From the NCBI GenBank assembly GCA_900110395.1, contig FODP01000007.1, forward strand, positions 186,001 to 250,000: a stretch of 64,000 nt of DNA, in the 5' to 3' direction. The DNA is from Rhodospirillales bacterium URHD0017 (lineage in GTDB: Bacteria; Pseudomonadota; Alphaproteobacteria; Reyranellales; Reyranellaceae). Both the position numbers and the translations under genes were made by a program. The notes below the pieces were generated by a model. It did no database searches. It worked only from the letters and a program-made list of their open reading frames with translations, and was not told the origin of the DNA. Positions 40,578 to 48,437 of the stretch are shown here, piece after piece (within the stretch, counting starts at the first letter, position 1; every line of letters begins with the position of its first letter).

Positions 40578-42815
40578 ATGGCCCTGCCACGCTCCAGGAA
40601 GCGAAGCTCCCCAAAGGCGAACTCCAAGAAGGCTAGCGCCAAGAGGGCAAGCTTCAAGAAGGCGAGTTCGAAGAAGGCGAGCCCGAAGAAGGTGAGCCCA
40701 AAGAAGCCGAGCTCGAAGAAGCCGGGTTTTGGCGAAAGCCCGCCGGCCACGTCGTCCGGCAATCCCTATGTCGACTGGGCGTGGGGTCCCGGCAGACCTT
40801 ACTACTTTCCGCCTGGCCTGCAGGACGGCAAGGACCAGCGCATGACCCTGCTGGTGCAGCTCAAGGGCATCAGCGCCGAGGACTTCGTCAACGGCGGGTT
40901 CTTCCTCAAGAACGAGAGGCGGCTACGGGAATGGCAGTCTTCGTTTGTCATCCCGTTTCCCGTCCTGCCGCAGTCGGTGGCGCCGGAGGAACAGACTGCC
41001 TGGGTGATCGCCTTCGCCACGGCGACTGTGTCGAACACGCTGGCGACCGCGCCCGACCTCAGGCCCTACATCGTGAGCGTGGTGCTGGGGCGGCCGCTCA
41101 ACACGCAGTCGCTGCCCGGCGTGGGATCCATGCCTCCGCCGGAGGGCGGCATTGCCGCCATGCTCGCCAAGCTCGCCAACAACGCGTCGGTCGGGCCGCG
41201 CAGAGTGTTCATGGGCGTCATTGACGATGGCATCGCCTTCGCCAACGCGCGGTTCCGCGTCATGGACGGCGCCAGGCACCGCACGCGCGTCCAGGACTGG
41301 TGGTGGATGGCGTCGCCCTCGGGCGGCAAGACGCTCAACAAGTCGGCGATCGACGCTCTGTTCGATCTCTGCACGACGCCCGACGGCGTGCTCCAGGAGG
41401 ACGATTTCTACTTCCAGGCCGGGCTGTTCGACTTCCGCGATCCCGACCACAAGGCGGCGGCCTGGCACGCCACGCACGGCACCCATGTCATGGATGCCGC
41501 GGCAGGTTACGATCCGGCCGAAAACCGCCGCGACCGGCCGATCGCCTGCGTGCAGCTGCCGAACTCGGTGACTGCCCTGGTCGATAACGGGAGCCTCGTC
41601 CCCTACATCGTGTGGGCGATCGGCTTCATCATCATCTCGATGTTCATGTATTGCATCAGAGAGGGCATCGCGCTGCTGCCGGTGGTCATCAACTTCAGCT
41701 ACGGCCGGCTCAATGGCCCGCATGACGGCACCGGCGACGTCGAGCCATGGCTGAAGAGCATCACCGAATCGTTCGCCAAGATCGGCGTTCGCGTGCGCTT
41801 CGTGCTGCCGGCCGGCAACAGCTTCCTGTCGCGGACCCATGCCCAGATGATCTTCAACGACGGCGACCCCGTCAGGAAGTTCAACTGGCACATCCTTCCT
41901 GACGACGGCACCCAGAGCTTCGTCGAGATATGGACGCCCAAGCCGCCGGCCGCCGGCAGTCGCCTCACGCTCACGCTCACCGATCCCCTGGGTGACAGCT
42001 ACTCCATCCGGGAGAACCAGGCGTCGCAGCCGATCGGTACCCTGCTCTATGGGTCGCTCGCCCACACATCGACCGCAACGCGCGGCACGTTCACCATCAT
42101 GCTGAAGCCGACAGGAAGCCTGCTCGGCGGCACATTCGCGCCCTCGGGCACCTACGAAATCAAGCTCGAGAGCACCGGCGGGATCGCCGCCAACGCCTAC
42201 ATCGACGCCTGGGTGGCGCGTGACGACACCATCCCGGGCTATCCCCATGCCGGGCGGCAGTCGTTTTTCGACGACGCTGCGTACAAGTATCGCGATGAAT
42301 ACAGCGGCCGTTTGATACAGGTCGACGACCCCGGGAGCCTCGTGCAGCGCCAGGGCACCATCAACTCGATCGCCACCGGTGAGGAGCCGATCGTGATCGG
42401 CGGCTTCCTGCGCAAGGAGATGACGGCGGCCGAGTACACGGCGGCCGGCGCCGCGCCGCCGCGGCTGCCGCCGCCGCGCTCGCCCGACGCCGTGGCGCCA
42501 AGCGACGACAGCTACGTCCTCGAAGGCCGGCTGGCCGCGGGCTCACGCAGCGGCTCGCGCGTGCCCGTCGGCGGCACCAGTGTCGCCGCCCCGCAGATCG
42601 CGCGATGGGTGGCCGACAATCTGGCTGGTGGTGGAAACGGTGACCGCGCGGCCGTGCAGGCCAAGGCGACCTACGACGAGGCCAACGCGCCGCCGGGGGA
42701 TCCGCCGCCGCTGCCGCCGCCGCCGTTCTCGCCGCCGCCGCCGCCGGCCGAGCGTGGCGGAAGCGGCCGCATCTGGAGCAAGCCGCTTCAGAAAGTGAAG
42801 CGCTACGAGTGGTAG
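40578..42815 (+). CDS. S8 subtilisin-like serine protease with Lys/Ser-rich tail
   Basis: A 745-residue subtilase. The catalytic triad is Asp216 (GVIDDGIAFANARF), His300 (HATHGTHVMDAAAG) and Ser668 (GGTSVAAPQIARWV), with the oxyanion Asn414 in VLPAGNS. The N-terminus has about seven KKAS-type basic repeats (residues 8-49), there is no signal peptide, and the C-terminus has a polyproline stretch before a basic end. A hydrophobic stretch (YIVWAIGFIIISMFMYCI) precedes the usual buried strand INFSYG. The start at 40578 follows GAAGAGG by five bases; an ATG at 40557 is also in frame. It is the 3' partner of the (LGG)15 protein, 33 bases downstream. The large spacing between His and Ser reflects inserted domains. 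Confidence 0.87.
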   Translation: MALPRSRKRSSPKANSKKASAKRASFKKASSKKASPKKVSPKKPSSKKPGFGESPPATSSGNPYVDWAWGPGRPYYFPPGLQDGKDQRMTLLVQLKGISAEDFVNGGFFLKNERRLREWQSSFVIPFPVLPQSVAPEEQTAWVIAFATATVSNTLATAPDLRPYIVSVVLGRPLNTQSLPGVGSMPPPEGGIAAMLAKLANNASVGPRRVFMGVIDDGIAFANARFRVMDGARHRTRVQDWWWMASPSGGKTLNKSAIDALFDLCTTPDGVLQEDDFYFQAGLFDFRDPDHKAAAWHATHGTHVMDAAAGYDPAENRRDRPIACVQLPNSVTALVDNGSLVPYIVWAIGFIIISMFMYCIREGIALLPVVINFSYGRLNGPHDGTGDVEPWLKSITESFAKIGVRVRFVLPAGNSFLSRTHAQMIFNDGDPVRKFNWHILPDDGTQSFVEIWTPKPPAAGSRLTLTLTDPLGDSYSIRENQASQPIGTLLYGSLAHTSTATRGTFTIMLKPTGSLLGGTFAPSGTYEIKLESTGGIAANAYIDAWVARDDTIPGYPHAGRQSFFDDAAYKYRDEYSGRLIQVDDPGSLVQRQGTINSIATGEEPIVIGGFLRKEMTAAEYTAAGAAPPRLPPPRSPDAVAPSDDSYVLEGRLAAGSRSGSRVPVGGTSVAAPQIARWVADNLAGGGNGDRAAVQAKATYDEANAPPGDPPPLPPPPFSPPPPPAERGGSGRIWSKPLQKVKRYEW

Positions 42816-42843
42816 CTGCTGCGATGCATCACTTCCTCATGCT

Positions 42844-42867
42844 CCTCTCCCCCGCTAGGGGGAGAGG
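42844..42867. repeat. Family C half-palindrome
   Basis: CCTCTCCCCCGCTAGGGG-type 24-bp palindrome identical to one arm of the element at 15111-15206. It lies between convergent genes (subtilase and a small hypothetical gene) and may end transcription there. Confidence 0.7.
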
Positions 42868-42886
42868 AATATCAGGTGGCCACCCT

Positions 42887-43213
42887 CTAACGCCGCCAGT
42901 GCTTCGCGGCCGGCAGGTCGCCGGTGATGTCGGCATGCGCCGCATTCTCCGAGGCGTTGTGGCGCTTGCCGGAGAAGCGCACGGCGAGCACACGGCCGTC
43001 GTCGGTGGTGAGGGTGAGGTTGATGCGACCGAAGGCGTGGTCGAGCTCGGCGGCGGCCATGCGGACCTCGCCCGAGCCCACGATCTCGCCGGTCCGCGTG
43101 CGAAAGCCGTCGATCTCGAAGGTGGCGCGTCCCATCGCCTCACCGTCGCAGGCGAGAGTGCCGGCGCCGCTCAGCCGGCCGAGAAACTGGATCGAGCCGC
43201 GGGTGGCCTGCAT
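42887..43213 (-). CDS. Conserved-looking hypothetical protein
   Basis: A 108-residue protein without a recognised domain. It is predicted to be rich in beta-strands, with patterned segments such as [20 protein letters not shown] and [20 protein letters not shown] and a C-terminal [15 protein letters not shown]. The codon use and long coherent frame support a real gene. The ATG at 43213 has no good ribosome-binding site. A GAGGAG site lies further up in front of a nine-codon frame that ends one base before this ATG, suggesting translational coupling. The repeated RNA-like leader lies just upstream. Confidence 0.65.
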   Translation of the reverse strand: MQATRGSIQFLGRLSGAGTLACDGEAMGRATFEIDGFRTRTGEIVGSGEVRMAAAELDHAFGRINLTLTTDDGRVLAVRFSGKRHNASENAAHADITGDLPAAKHWRR

Positions 43214-43216
43214 ATC

Positions 43217-43246
43217 AGGTGCAGTATGGAAAGGCGTTGATCACGA
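43217..43246 (-). other. Possible nine-codon leader peptide (uORF)
   Basis: A GTG codon five bases after GAGGAG (43250-43255) opens a nine-codon frame, reading MINAFPYCT, whose TGA ends one base before the ATG of the hypothetical gene (TGATATG). It would couple translation. Such a short frame can arise by chance. Confidence 0.3.
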
Positions 43247-43249
43247 TGG

Positions 43250-43316
43250 CTCCTCGCGCTGTGGCGGGAGTACACGCCTCTCTCAGCCACCGCAAGCCGA
43301 CGCTTAAGGCGATGGT
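43250..43316 (-). ncRNA. Copy 1 of a repeated leader with Shine-Dalgarno-masking hairpin
   Basis: On the minus strand a stem (CCATCGC with GCGGTGG) encloses a small inner hairpin (AAGC/GCTT). It is followed by CTGAGAGA, GCGTGT and an anti-Shine-Dalgarno CTCC that can pair with GGAG of the downstream ribosome-binding site. A second copy with the same order of parts lies at 48531-48597, also upstream of a minus-strand start. A cis-acting RNA, thermosensor or riboswitch-like leader is possible; the class is not one I recognise. Confidence 0.5.
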
Positions 43317-43548
43317 GCCCTGTTCCTACACCCTGCCGCCCAGCGTGGAAAGCCGGGAGGGGCTTGCCAAGCGATCGGCAAGCGCCCATATGCAAGGAGT
43401 CGATAGACGGACGACGATTGGCGACGCGCGTAGTAATGTCCGCAGCGCCAGGAACTTGCTCCCGAAAACAATTGCGAATTCGACGGCCTGCCCGCCTCCT
43501 GAAAGGTTGCGCGTGGGCAGCATAGTACGTGAAGTGAAAGGGTCTCCC
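43317..43548 (+). other. Leader region of the cold-shock gene
   Basis: No gene is supported here. The part nearest cspA (about 43440-43548) likely holds its promoter and a leader. A hairpin with stem CTGCCC (43488-43493) and GGGCAG (43515-43520) lies just before the ribosome-binding site. Long structured leaders are usual for cold-shock genes, but no specific element was recognised. Confidence 0.35.
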
Positions 43549-43761
43549 ATGACGACGGGAACCGTGAAGTGGTTCAACGCCCAGAAGGGCTTCGGTTTCA
43601 TCCAGCCGGACAATGGCGGCAAGGATGCGTTCGTTCATATCAGTGCCGTCGAGCGCGCCGGCATGAGCACGCTGAACGAAGGCCAGAAGGTCGAGTTCGA
43701 GCTCGTAACCGATCGCCGGAGCGGCAAGATGTCGGCCGACAATCTGAAGGCGGTCGGCTGA
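43549..43761 (+). CDS. Cold-shock domain protein (CspA family)
   Basis: A 70-residue single cold-shock domain. RNP1 is KGFGFIQPD and RNP2 is DAFVHISAV, in the frame [14 protein letters not shown]. It binds single-stranded RNA and DNA and melts structure in mRNAs. ATG 43549 follows AAAGGGTCTCCC. A longer frame upstream is unsupported. An intrinsic terminator lies about 45 bases after the stop, so the gene is monocistronic. The number of Csp paralogs cannot be known here, so no letter is assigned. Confidence 0.95.
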   Translation: MTTGTVKWFNAQKGFGFIQPDNGGKDAFVHISAVERAGMSTLNEGQKVEFELVTDRRSGKMSADNLKAVG

Positions 43762-43804
43762 TCGCCTGAAACGGCGTCCGCCGGCACGACCACGGATGCG
43801 AGAA

Positions 43805-43842
43805 AGGCCCCGCGCTTCGAAGAGAAGTGGCGGGGCTTTTTG
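43805..43842 (+). terminator. Intrinsic terminator of the cold-shock gene
   Basis: GCCCCGC (43807-43813) and GCGGGGC (43830-43836) form a 7-bp GC stem followed by TTTTTGTT. Confidence 0.8.
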
Positions 43843-43874
43843 TTGGCGGCCTGTAAGTGGCGGCTCGAGAGTGG

Positions 43875-44156
43875 TCAGCCCTTGGGCTTGCGCGCCATCA
43901 GGCGGCCAAGCGTCGCCATCAGCTCGTTCTGCGCGTTGAATTCCGCCACGGCGGCGGGCTTGGTCAGCCGGTCGAAGCGCGCCTTGCCGGCGTTGGTCAG
44001 CATCGGCGCGTGCGGCGTGCCCGCGACCAGCGCCAGCGCGCGCAGCCGCGTTAGATCGGCGACGCGCAGATGGGCGACATCCGACTGGCCATGGGCCACG
44101 CGACGCAGCGTGATTTCCTCATCCTCGCTGAGCGGCATCTGCTCGCTCGGGCTCAT
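43875..44156 (-). CDS. Hypothetical protein
   Basis: A 93-residue protein, probably all-helical: ITLRRVAHGQSDVAHLRVAD, LTRLRALALVAGTP, TNAGKARFDRLTKPAAVAEF and a basic end RLMARKPKG. The TNAGKARFDRL segment resembles the wing of winged-helix proteins, so a small DNA-binding role is conceivable. No family is recognised. It is convergent with the cold-shock gene. Confidence 0.55.
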   Translation of the reverse strand: MSPSEQMPLSEDEEITLRRVAHGQSDVAHLRVADLTRLRALALVAGTPHAPMLTNAGKARFDRLTKPAAVAEFNAQNELMATLGRLMARKPKG

Positions 44157-44423
44157 CGCGCTTCCTTCCGCTTCGGCGGCAGCGCTGTCGGACCGGTGCG
44201 GACCAACGCCGGCAGACGCGTAGAGGCGAGACGACGATCGCTCCCCAGCCGGCGCAGCGCTGCGAGCTCAACGCGGATGAGCCGGGGCCGTGCGTTCAGC
44301 AGTTCCTGACGCAGGGGTCACCTTATGGTCGGAGCAAAGGGCACGCGCCGATTGTGTCGCCGCGCCGTGGTCTAGAGATGGACCTTGACTGGGCGCTTCA
44401 CAAGCCCCTTTCGACGGCCTGTT
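44157..44423. other. Intergenic stretch, nothing recognised
   Basis: No supported coding frame, RNA gene or repeat. The GC content is as in the neighbours. It may hold the promoter of the minus-strand gene ending at 43875. Confidence 0.4.
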
Positions 44424-45179
44424 TCAGGCCCGGCTGCGGCGTGACGAAGAGGCCGGGCGCACCGGCTTGGCACGGATGCGCAAGAAGCGGCCACCGGACT
44501 GGTCGACATCGAAGGCGCCGCTATTGCGCACAAGGTCTGAAAGCTTGCGATAGCCATAGGTGCGCGGATCGAAGTCCGAGGCGATGGCGGCCAGCCGCTG
44601 TCCGACCGCGCCCAGTCCGACCCAGCCATCCTCGGTTTCCATCTGCTCGATGGCGCGTGCCAGCAACGGCACCGCGGCGCTGGGCGGCTGCAGCGCGCGG
44701 CGGCCGCCGCCCTGCTCGGGCGTCGAGGCGGATTCGGGCACGAGGTTCTCGGTGTAGATGAAGCGGCGGCAGGCCTGGCGAAAGCTCTCGGGCGTCTTCT
44801 GCGCACCAAAGCCGTAGACGTCGGCACCCTCCTCGCGCAGACGCGAGGCGAGCCGCGTGAAGTCGCTGTCGGACGAGACCAGGCAGAAGCCGTCGAAGCG
44901 GCCGCTGTGCAGCAGGTCCATGGCATCGATCACCAGCGCGATGTCGGAGGCGTTCTTGCCCGAGGTGTAGGCGAACTGCTGGTAGGGATCGATGGCGTGC
45001 TTCTGCAGCACCTCGGTCCACGATTTCAGCCGCGGGCTGGAGAAGTCGCCGTAGATGCGCCGTACGCTCGCCTCGCCGAAGCGCGCGATCTCCTCGAACA
45101 GGCCATCGACGATACGCGACGAGGTGTTGTCGGCGTCGATCAGCACGGCGAAGCGGTTCGGGCGGGTGTCTTCGGCCAT
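44424..45179 (-). CDS. NYN-domain (LabA/DUF88) protein with OST-HTH/LOTUS-like C-terminus
   Basis: A 251-residue protein. The NYN nuclease-like domain starts RFAVLIDADNTSSRIVDGLF and contains RIYGDFSSPRLKSW, KNASDIALVIDAMDLL and FCLVSSDSDFTRLASRLRE, the acidic residues expected of a PIN-like RNase. The C-terminal 75 residues (EDGWVGLGAVGQRLAAIASD, DPRTYGYRKLSDLVRNSGAF) match the OST-HTH/LOTUS RNA-binding fold. Start 45179 has AAGGAGG four bases upstream. A role in RNA processing or decay is likely from family knowledge. Confidence 0.9.
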   Translation of the reverse strand: MAEDTRPNRFAVLIDADNTSSRIVDGLFEEIARFGEASVRRIYGDFSSPRLKSWTEVLQKHAIDPYQQFAYTSGKNASDIALVIDAMDLLHSGRFDGFCLVSSDSDFTRLASRLREEGADVYGFGAQKTPESFRQACRRFIYTENLVPESASTPEQGGGRRALQPPSAAVPLLARAIEQMETEDGWVGLGAVGQRLAAIASDFDPRTYGYRKLSDLVRNSGAFDVDQSGGRFLRIRAKPVRPASSSRRSRA

Positions 45180-45214
45180 GGGGCCTCCTTGGGGTGGGTT
45201 ATCGTATCGCTTGG

Positions 45215-45272
45215 AAGCGCGGGCGTCCCGCCCGCTCATGAGCGGGCCGGGGGCGCGCGCTCCCGCAAAGAT
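45215..45272. repeat. GC-rich dispersed repeat fragment
   Basis: Contains the palindrome CCCGCTCATGAGCGGG flanked by GCGGGCGTC and GGGGGCGCGCGCTCCCGC, with resemblance to family B arms. It lies between the divergent NYN and hemolysin III genes. Confidence 0.5.
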
Positions 45273-45309
45273 TTGAAAACGGCTTTTGCCGGCCCCATGT
45301 CTTACGCAG

Positions 45310-45936
45310 ATGACCATCGAGCGACGCGAGCTTCTGGCTGACGTCGCCGTGCATGCGCTGGGGCTAGCCCTGGGGGCGGCCGGCGTGATCGCCATGCTCC
45401 TGGTGGCGGCGCAATCGTCGGTCGACGGCCAGCTCCTGCCCGTCACCGTCTATCTCGCCGGCCTTGTGGCCATGCTGGGCTGCTCGGCCGTCTACCATGT
45501 CTGGCGCTCGTGCCGCCGGCGAGACTGGCTGCGACGGCTCGATCATGCGGCGATCTTCGTCATGATCGCCGGTACCTACACGCCGCTGGTGCTGCGCCTG
45601 CCGGTCGGCTGGGCGGTGGGCCTGACGACCGGCGTCTGGACGGCCGCCCTTGCCGGCGTGGCCGCCAAGCTCTTCCAGCCGCGCCGCATCGAGGCGCTTT
45701 CGGTCGCGCTCTATCTGGTGCTGGGCTGGGTCGGTGTCATCGCCGCCGGACCGCTGCTTGCCTCGCTCGACCAGGCGACCCTGGTCCTCCTGCTGGCCGG
45801 TGGCATGGTCTATTCCGCCGGCGTGATCTTCCATCTCGCAGCCCACTGGCGCTACGCCCGGGCGCTGTGGCACGGCTCGGTCGTGATCGCCGCCACGATC
45901 CACTACGCCGCCATCATGACGCTGTTACAGGCCTGA
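45310..45936 (+). CDS. Hemolysin III family (YqfA/HlyIII) membrane protein
   Basis: A 208-residue, seven-helix member of the HlyIII/PAQR superfamily. Conserved features are LADVAVHALGLALGAAGVIA at the start, CSAVYHVWRS and RRLDHAAIFVMIAGTYTPLV with the histidine and acidic residues of the PAQR core, and WHGSVVIAATIHYAAI at the end. ATG 45310 fits the family start. Function in bacteria is uncertain; PAQR proteins include hydrolase-like members. Confidence 0.92.
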   Translation: MTIERRELLADVAVHALGLALGAAGVIAMLLVAAQSSVDGQLLPVTVYLAGLVAMLGCSAVYHVWRSCRRRDWLRRLDHAAIFVMIAGTYTPLVLRLPVGWAVGLTTGVWTAALAGVAAKLFQPRRIEALSVALYLVLGWVGVIAAGPLLASLDQATLVLLLAGGMVYSAGVIFHLAAHWRYARALWHGSVVIAATIHYAAIMTLLQA

Positions 45937-46046
45937 GACGCTCCGCCTCAGACCTTGGTCGAGATATGCCATGGTTGAAATTGCGCGAGGCCAGTCCGAG
46001 GCCGTATGCCGGTCGTCCAGCGGACGATATCACCCGGAGAGAGATC

Positions 46047-46871
46047 ATGCCCTTCGTTCAGACCAAAGACGGCGTCGAGATCTTCTACAAGGATTGGGGA
46101 AAGGGACAGCCCATCGTGTTCAGCCATGGCTGGCCGCTCTCGGCCGATGACTGGGACGCCCAGATGATGTTCTTCCTCAATCGCGGCTTCCGCGTCGTCG
46201 CTCACGACCGGCGCGGCCATGGCCGTTCGGCCCAGGTGGCCGATGGCCACGACATGGATCACTACGCCGACGATCTCGCGGCGGTCGTGGCGCACCTCGA
46301 TCTCAAGGGCGCCGTGCATGTCGGTCATTCGACCGGTGGCGGCGAGGTCGTGCACTACCTGGCGCGGCACGGCGAGGGCCGGGCGGTCAAGGCCGCGATC
46401 ATCTCTGCCGTTCCGCCCCTGATGGTCAAGACACCGGCAAACCCGGGCGGCCTGCCGAAAGAGGTCTTCGACGGCTACCAGGCCCAGCTGGCCGCCAACC
46501 GCGCGCAGTTGTATCGCGATATCCCGGCCGGCCCGTTCTACGGCTTCAACCGCGCCGGCGCGACGGCGCAGGAGGGCGTGATCGAGAATTGGTGGCGGCA
46601 AGGCATGATGGGCAGCGCCAAGGCGCACTACGATGGCGTCGTCGCCTTCTCGCAAACCGACTTCACCGAGGACCTGAAGAAGATCACGATCCCGGTGCTG
46701 GTGATGCACAGCGAGGACGACCAGATCGTTCCCTATGCCGATGCCGGGCCGTTGTCGGCCAAGCTTCTCAAGAACGGCACGCTCAAGACCTACAAGGGCT
46801 TCCCGCACGGCATGCCGACGACGCAGGCCGAGACGATCAACGCCGACCTGCTGGCCTTCATCAAGGCTTGA
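46047..46871 (+). CDS. Alpha/beta hydrolase, non-heme haloperoxidase/arylesterase type
   Basis: A 274-residue hydrolase. The start FVQTKDGVEIFYKDWGKGQP and oxyanion SHGWPLSADDWD are typical of cofactor-free haloperoxidase and arylesterase enzymes. The nucleophile serine is in GHSTGGGEVVHYL near residue 96, the acid in MHSEDDQIVP, and the histidine in KGFPHGMPTT. GGAGAGAGATC precedes ATG 46047. The substrate is unknown; halogenation is usually a side reaction in this family. Confidence 0.92.
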   Translation: MPFVQTKDGVEIFYKDWGKGQPIVFSHGWPLSADDWDAQMMFFLNRGFRVVAHDRRGHGRSAQVADGHDMDHYADDLAAVVAHLDLKGAVHVGHSTGGGEVVHYLARHGEGRAVKAAIISAVPPLMVKTPANPGGLPKEVFDGYQAQLAANRAQLYRDIPAGPFYGFNRAGATAQEGVIENWWRQGMMGSAKAHYDGVVAFSQTDFTEDLKKITIPVLVMHSEDDQIVPYADAGPLSAKLLKNGTLKTYKGFPHGMPTTQAETINADLLAFIKA

Positions 46872-47166
46872 TGTCTTCCGCCGCGAGGCGCTCGAAGTCG
46901 GCCAGCACCGCGGCGACCAGCGTGTGGCGCTGGGTGTCGCCGGCGCCGAGGCTTGCGGCATAGAGCCCGATGACATAGCGCGCCTTCTCCGCCGCTTCCG
47001 CCCAGTTGGCGGCCGGCGCAGCGATCAGGTGGGTCTCGAGTTCCTCGCGCCGCTGCCGCAGCGTGCGTTCGTTGGCCTCGACCTGGGCCAGCAGGCGGCG
47101 CGAGCCGGTCGCCTTCTGGGCGGCCATGCCGCGGCGCTGGTCGAGTTCGATCGGTTCGTCGGTCAT
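46861..47166 (-). CDS. Hypothetical helical protein
   Basis: A 101-residue protein, predicted largely helical: RRLLAQVEANERTLRQRREE, then ARYVIGLYAASLGAGDTQRH and AAVLADFERLAAEDIKP. No domain is recognised. It overlaps the upstream gene (47163-47591) by ATGA and overlaps the 3' end of the convergent hydrolase by 11 bases. Confidence 0.65.
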   Translation of the reverse strand: MTDEPIELDQRRGMAAQKATGSRRLLAQVEANERTLRQRREELETHLIAAPAANWAEAAEKARYVIGLYAASLGAGDTQRHTLVAAVLADFERLAAEDIKP

Positions 47167-47591
47167 GGGTCAACCCTGTCCAAAAGCTCGTTGAGCCGGC
47201 GTGCCATCGCGTCGTCCCAGGCATGGTCCTGCCAGCCATGGCGGGGGACAAGCTCGGGATGCGGCTCGCCGCCGTCGAGCAGGCCGCCGTCGATGTTGGA
47301 ATCCTCGTCGGACCAATGCGACGCTCCGGCGCGACCATCGACATGGGCCCGCCGTCCGTCCTTCAGCCGGGCGACGAAGCCGCCCGACCAGGTTTCGCCC
47401 GGCGCACCGACCCATGCGCCTTCGACGGCGAGCAGGTCGAGCGCGCCAAAGCCGTGCCGGCCGGCATCGAGGCGGCACAGCACCTGCACGAAATGATCGA
47501 GATCGCTGCCGTCCCAGTCAGTGCCGCGCAGCGCCCGACGTGCGGCCAGGATCTTGTCGGCCACGGATTCGTCGGAAGCAGCCTTGCTCAC
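47163..47591 (-). CDS. Hypothetical protein
   Basis: A 142-residue soluble protein with segments DKILAARRALRGTDWDGSDL, FVQVLCRLDAGRHGFGALDL and GWQDHAWDDAMARRLNELLD. It is acidic and rich in Asp, Gly and His. No family is recognised. It overlaps the next minus gene by ATGA, so the two form a pair of unknown function. Confidence 0.65.
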   Translation of the reverse strand: MSKAASDESVADKILAARRALRGTDWDGSDLDHFVQVLCRLDAGRHGFGALDLLAVEGAWVGAPGETWSGGFVARLKDGRRAHVDGRAGASHWSDEDSNIDGGLLDGGEPHPELVPRHGWQDHAWDDAMARRLNELLDRVDP

Positions 47592-47602
47592 GCGGGTACC
47601 TC

Positions 47603-47959
47603 TCAGTTGGCGCCTGGCGTCCTGAGCACGAAGCCCAGCGCGCGGAATTCAGTGTCGTCGCGGATGGCGCTGGCAACGGCGGCATCGACGCGCCTCGAGG
47701 CATTGATCAGCCGATCGGTCTCAGCCGCGCAGGCGAGCGCCAGCGCCTGGGCACGCGCACGGACCGAGGCGCCGGCCAGCGCCCGTTCGGTGGCATTGCG
47801 CGCCAGGCACGCGTCGCGCTCGGCGTAGGCCGTGTCGATGCCGCGCGCCGTGGCGGCCGGCGCGCCGCCGGCACTGACGTAGCCGGCGGGGAAGCCGTCA
47901 CAGGCCGTCACCAGGAGCAGGGCGGCGGCCAGACACGGGATGGAAACGACCATGGACAT
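47603..47959 (-). CDS. Small predicted lipoprotein
   Basis: A 118-residue protein with a signal sequence ending in the lipobox LVTACDG, so the mature protein would begin at Cys20 and be lipid-anchored. The rest is helical and Ala-rich (DACLARNATERALAGASVRA, RAQALALACAAETDRLINAS). AAGGAGGTCACC before ATG 47959 is a near-perfect ribosome-binding site. The leader resembles that of the gene at 54378. Function unknown. Confidence 0.7.
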   Translation of the reverse strand: MSMVVSIPCLAAALLLVTACDGFPAGYVSAGGAPAATARGIDTAYAERDACLARNATERALAGASVRARAQALALACAAETDRLINASRRVDAAVASAIRDDTEFRALGFVLRTPGAN

Positions 47960-48001
47960 GGTGACCTCCTTCCGCTGCCGGGGGGAAGGCGTTCGGCCTG
48001 G

Positions 48002-48030
48002 GGCAATGCCTGCCGGCCAAGGTCATTGCC
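48002..48030 (-). promoter_or_regulatory. Leader palindrome resembling the EcfG promoter block at 54700
   Basis: GGCAATG and CATTGCC flank ACCTTGGCCGGCAGG. The block aligns with GGAAC-ACCTTCGGCCGGGAGG-CGTT at 54700-54725 over about 24 positions, with few changes. It may be a degenerate general-stress promoter or a shared structured leader. Confidence 0.35.
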
Positions 48031-48043
48031 CGGTCGCGGTCGC

Positions 48044-48406
48044 TCAGGTCTTGGGCGTTGCCGGCGTCATCAGGAGCTCGACGCAGGCGCGGGCGATGTC
48101 GGAATCGTTCGACTTGGTGCCCGGCATGACGGCAAAGCCGCTCTTCTCGACGACGGTGGTGCGCTCCCACGTGCTGGCCTTGGCGAGCTCGGCCATCTTG
48201 GCCAGGGCGTCGCCCTGGGCACGGAAGCGTTCGGCGCAGAACGGCGCCAGCGCCACCACGGTGGCGTTGTGCGCGGCCACGCCGGCATCCTTGCGGGCCG
48301 TCGAGCCGGTCACCCAGCCGCCCCAGGTGAAGCCCAGGATGGCGCAGGCGGCGGCGCCGATCACTGCGCCCCAGATCATCGGTTTGGTATCTTTGGGAAT
48401 GTTCAT
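48044..48406 (-). CDS. Hypothetical membrane-anchored protein
   Basis: A 120-residue protein. An N-terminal helix (MIWGAVIGAAACAILGFTWG) is followed by a soluble part with RKDAGVAAHNATVVALAPFC, FRAQGDALAKMAELAKASTW and a C-terminal IARACVELLMTPATPKT. The two cysteines could form a disulfide in the periplasm. No family name is known to me, though the pattern is coherent. Start 48406 is chosen at the ATG before the membrane helix. Confidence 0.7.
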   Translation of the reverse strand: MNIPKDTKPMIWGAVIGAAACAILGFTWGGWVTGSTARKDAGVAAHNATVVALAPFCAERFRAQGDALAKMAELAKASTWERTTVVEKSGFAVMPGTKSNDSDIARACVELLMTPATPKT

Positions 48407-48437
48407 GGTAAATCCTATTGGCCGCATGCTGCGGCGG

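Noticed and set aside
43260..43300. CTGAGA motif suggesting a TPP riboswitch
   Set aside because: The rest of the TPP riboswitch core (conserved P2-P5 parts and ACCUGAU) is missing.
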